A stretch of DNA of 64,000 bases, taken from Haliscomenobacteraceae bacterium (GTDB taxonomy: Bacteria > Bacteroidota > Bacteroidia > Chitinophagales > Saprospiraceae). The notes under the pieces were generated by a model, which was not told the DNA's origin, ran no database searches, and saw only the letters and a list, made by a program, of their open reading frames with translations. Below are positions 62,600-64,000 of the stretch, one piece after another; position 1 is the stretch's first letter, and each line of letters opens with the position of its first letter. The translations under genes were made by a program, and so were the position numbers. The DNA lies in contig CANMVX010000007.1 of the NCBI GenBank assembly GCA_947501115.1, forward strand, positions 1 through 64,000, read 5' to 3'.

Positions 62600-62995
62600 A
62601 TGAAATTAGCAATATTTTTTCATTCTGCTTTATTGTCCTTCCTAATGTTGCAAACCGCTTGCGTCGGTAAAAAGAATGATTCATTTCCAACATTATTACA
62701 AGGAAAATGGCAACATATTGACGATAAAACGAACTTTTTGATTTTTGAAGGAAATAAACGGAAAGAAATGGCTGAAGGAATGGAGGAGTGGGATGTTGAA
62801 GAAATAATCATTTCTGATCATTGCAAAAATAATTCAAATCCCGGGAGTGACCCTAATCAGGAAAAAGGGTTTTATATCTCTGCCTTAACCTCTGATTTAT
62901 GTTGGTATATATCTTTTGTCGATGAGGAAACCTTGTCCTTAATTTATATGGGAAGAGGAAACACATTAACTTATAAAAGAGTTAGACAGAAATAG
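62600..62995 (+). CDS. Small lipoprotein, lipocalin-like
   Basis: A 131-residue protein with a lipoprotein signal (MKLAIFFHSALLSFLMLQTAC, lipid-accepting C21). The remainder has a small beta-barrel look: LLQGKWQHIDDKTNFLIFEG, GFYISALTSDLCWYISFV, and DEETLSLIYMGRGNTLTYKRV, as in lipocalin-like stress proteins. Function unknown. Confidence 0.8.
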   Translation: MKLAIFFHSALLSFLMLQTACVGKKNDSFPTLLQGKWQHIDDKTNFLIFEGNKRKEMAEGMEEWDVEEIIISDHCKNNSNPGSDPNQEKGFYISALTSDLCWYISFVDEETLSLIYMGRGNTLTYKRVRQK

Positions 62996-63050
62996 TATGT
63001 AACATCATCAGGGATGTAGGGTATAAAGTCTTGATTTATTTAAATGCCGA

Positions 63051-64000
63051 TTAGATCACAGGAAGCGGAATAAAGGTTTCAGTATTCCATGACGACATGT
63101 GTTTACTGAAGAACTGGTCACAATAAAGGCATATATTTTTCAATTCCTCGGTTTGTCTTTTAGCCTCTTCAAAAGATATACCCAGATGTTCCCCCATTTT
63201 TTGAGGTTGCCCATCATTTAAGGCCATAAATACCGGATGAGTGCTCACTCTTTCTAATATTTCCGATACTTTTTGAGCTCTGGCATCGCCCATAGGGTAT
63301 TTGGTTCCGGGACAACATGGGTTAATTTTCCATAGCTGAATACTAACTTCCTGAGAAATATCGGTATGGCCACCAAGAAAATTTCTCGCACCTGAATGAA
63401 TTGAACAGAAATTATGATTCGGATCTTTCGTCCATACATCTGTTTTTAATGCCCTGCCTCTCGCCCAATTTCCACCCAACCATAGGTCCTCCGTCGATCC
63501 CCAATAGGCCCAGCTCACCTTGGTGTTGTCTAAAAGATAGGAGGTTTCAGCATCATTGTCAAAATAGATTTTTCGACTGGAAAACAAGGCTTTTAGTCTG
63601 GACAAATGGTTTTCTTTATGGGTATGAAAACGATCTATGCTGGCAATGTCAATGCGTGTAACACCAAGATCGAGTAATTTGTCCAATATTTTTTCATTCA
63701 GCAAATCGCCATTGGTTTGAAGCATTATTCTGGTAGCGTTGCCGTATTTGGTCTGAAGCGCACTCAATATTTCATATAAAATTTTTTTTTCAGACAGAGG
63801 TTCACCACCTGATAGTATCAATCGGTCTATTTTGTCGGGCAAATTGTGAACAATCCTCAGGCAATCTTCTAAACTCATCCTTTCTCCCGAAGGTCCCGAA
63901 TTATTGTAACAATGGTCGCACCGGTCATTACATAACTGGGTAAAAACCCAATAAAGGGAAGGGACATAATTGAAATCAGATATTTCTTCCTGGTTGAGCA
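63051..64000 (-). CDS. Radical SAM protein (5' end beyond the window)
   Basis: The frame from 63051 continues past the only internal ATG (63876-63878) to the window edge. The upstream part contains FTQLCNDRCDHCYNNSGPSG, a C-x3-C-x2-C cluster motif, so 63878 is not the true start. Downstream it carries the radical SAM glycine motif (RLILSGGEPLSEKKIL) and MLQTNGDLLNEKILDKL. The C-terminal part has cysteines (NPCCPGTKYPMGD, NICLYCDQF) that may bind an auxiliary Fe-S cluster. The reaction is unknown. The gene is partial here. Confidence 0.8.
   Translation of the reverse strand, partial: LNQEEISDFNYVPSLYWVFTQLCNDRCDHCYNNSGPSGERMSLEDCLRIVHNLPDKIDRLILSGGEPLSEKKILYEILSALQTKYGNATRIMLQTNGDLLNEKILDKLLDLGVTRIDIASIDRFHTHKENHLSRLKALFSSRKIYFDNDAETSYLLDNTKVSWAYWGSTEDLWLGGNWARGRALKTDVWTKDPNHNFCSIHSGARNFLGGHTDISQEVSIQLWKINPCCPGTKYPMGDARAQKVSEILERVSTHPVFMALNDGQPQKMGEHLGISFEEAKRQTEELKNICLYCDQFFSKHMSSWNTETFIPLPVI

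Noticed and set aside
1-64000. tRNA, rRNA, tmRNA and RNase P RNA genes
   Set aside because: Gaps between genes were read for cloverleaf-like or conserved RNA signatures and none was convincing.

Overview
The window is AT-rich chromosomal DNA from a Bacteroidota bacterium. The evidence is indirect but consistent: TonB-dependent receptors (one with an N-terminal carboxypeptidase-regulatory-like domain), a type IX secretion sorting domain on a subtilase, TAnnTTTG promoter elements, long disordered inserts in Rho and IF-2, DUF3109 and TIGR03643-type proteins, and menaquinone synthesis by the futalosine route (mqnC). A member of the Saprospirales/Cytophagales side of the phylum seems plausible, but no rRNA is present to confirm it. 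No tRNA, rRNA, CRISPR array or prophage was found.

Layout. 1-10.6 kb: a compound repeat array, a TonB receptor, an acyl-CoA dehydrogenase, a GxxExxY nuclease-fold protein followed by a 70-bp tandem repeat, the transaldolase-like/transketolase pair, rnpA, radC, then REP-like palindromes next to a RAYT transposase. 10.6-20 kb: a 5'-nucleotidase split over two genes, a second TonB receptor behind a near-perfect 27-bp dyad, a class A penicillin-binding protein, PHP and paraoxonase-like proteins, and a 114-bp tandem repeat. 20-34 kb: a PemK/MazF-type toxin-antitoxin pair whose toxin carries an in-frame stop, two separate isoquinoline-oxidoreductase-type molybdenum enzyme pairs, an AlbA_2/RecG-like protein with a 12-bp coding repeat, gmd-fcl (GDP-L-fucose), an HD plus PycTM membrane protein, recO and xerD. 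34-39 kb: an ABC/HlyD/TolC export operon whose ATPase has lost nearly all catalytic motifs except Walker A.

39-64 kb is largely core metabolism and information processing: DUF3109, a mitochondrial-type citrate synthase with gcvH, a TonB energy transducer, a TPR protein, rpmH, frr, a membrane zinc peptidase, serS, rho, a T9SS subtilase, the rimP-nusA-infB operon with a hairpin-U-tract leader, a mqnC-PNP-hisF-hisIE-SCP2 operon, an RluA-family pseudouridine synthase and, cut by the right edge, a radical SAM protein.

The most noteworthy items are the RAYT gene with two related compound repeat arrays, the degenerate export ATPase, the orphan HD-PycTM protein, the interrupted toxin, the split and order-reversed 5'-nucleotidase, and the leader of rimP-nusA-infB. 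No complete, clearly new multi-gene system can be claimed from sequence alone.
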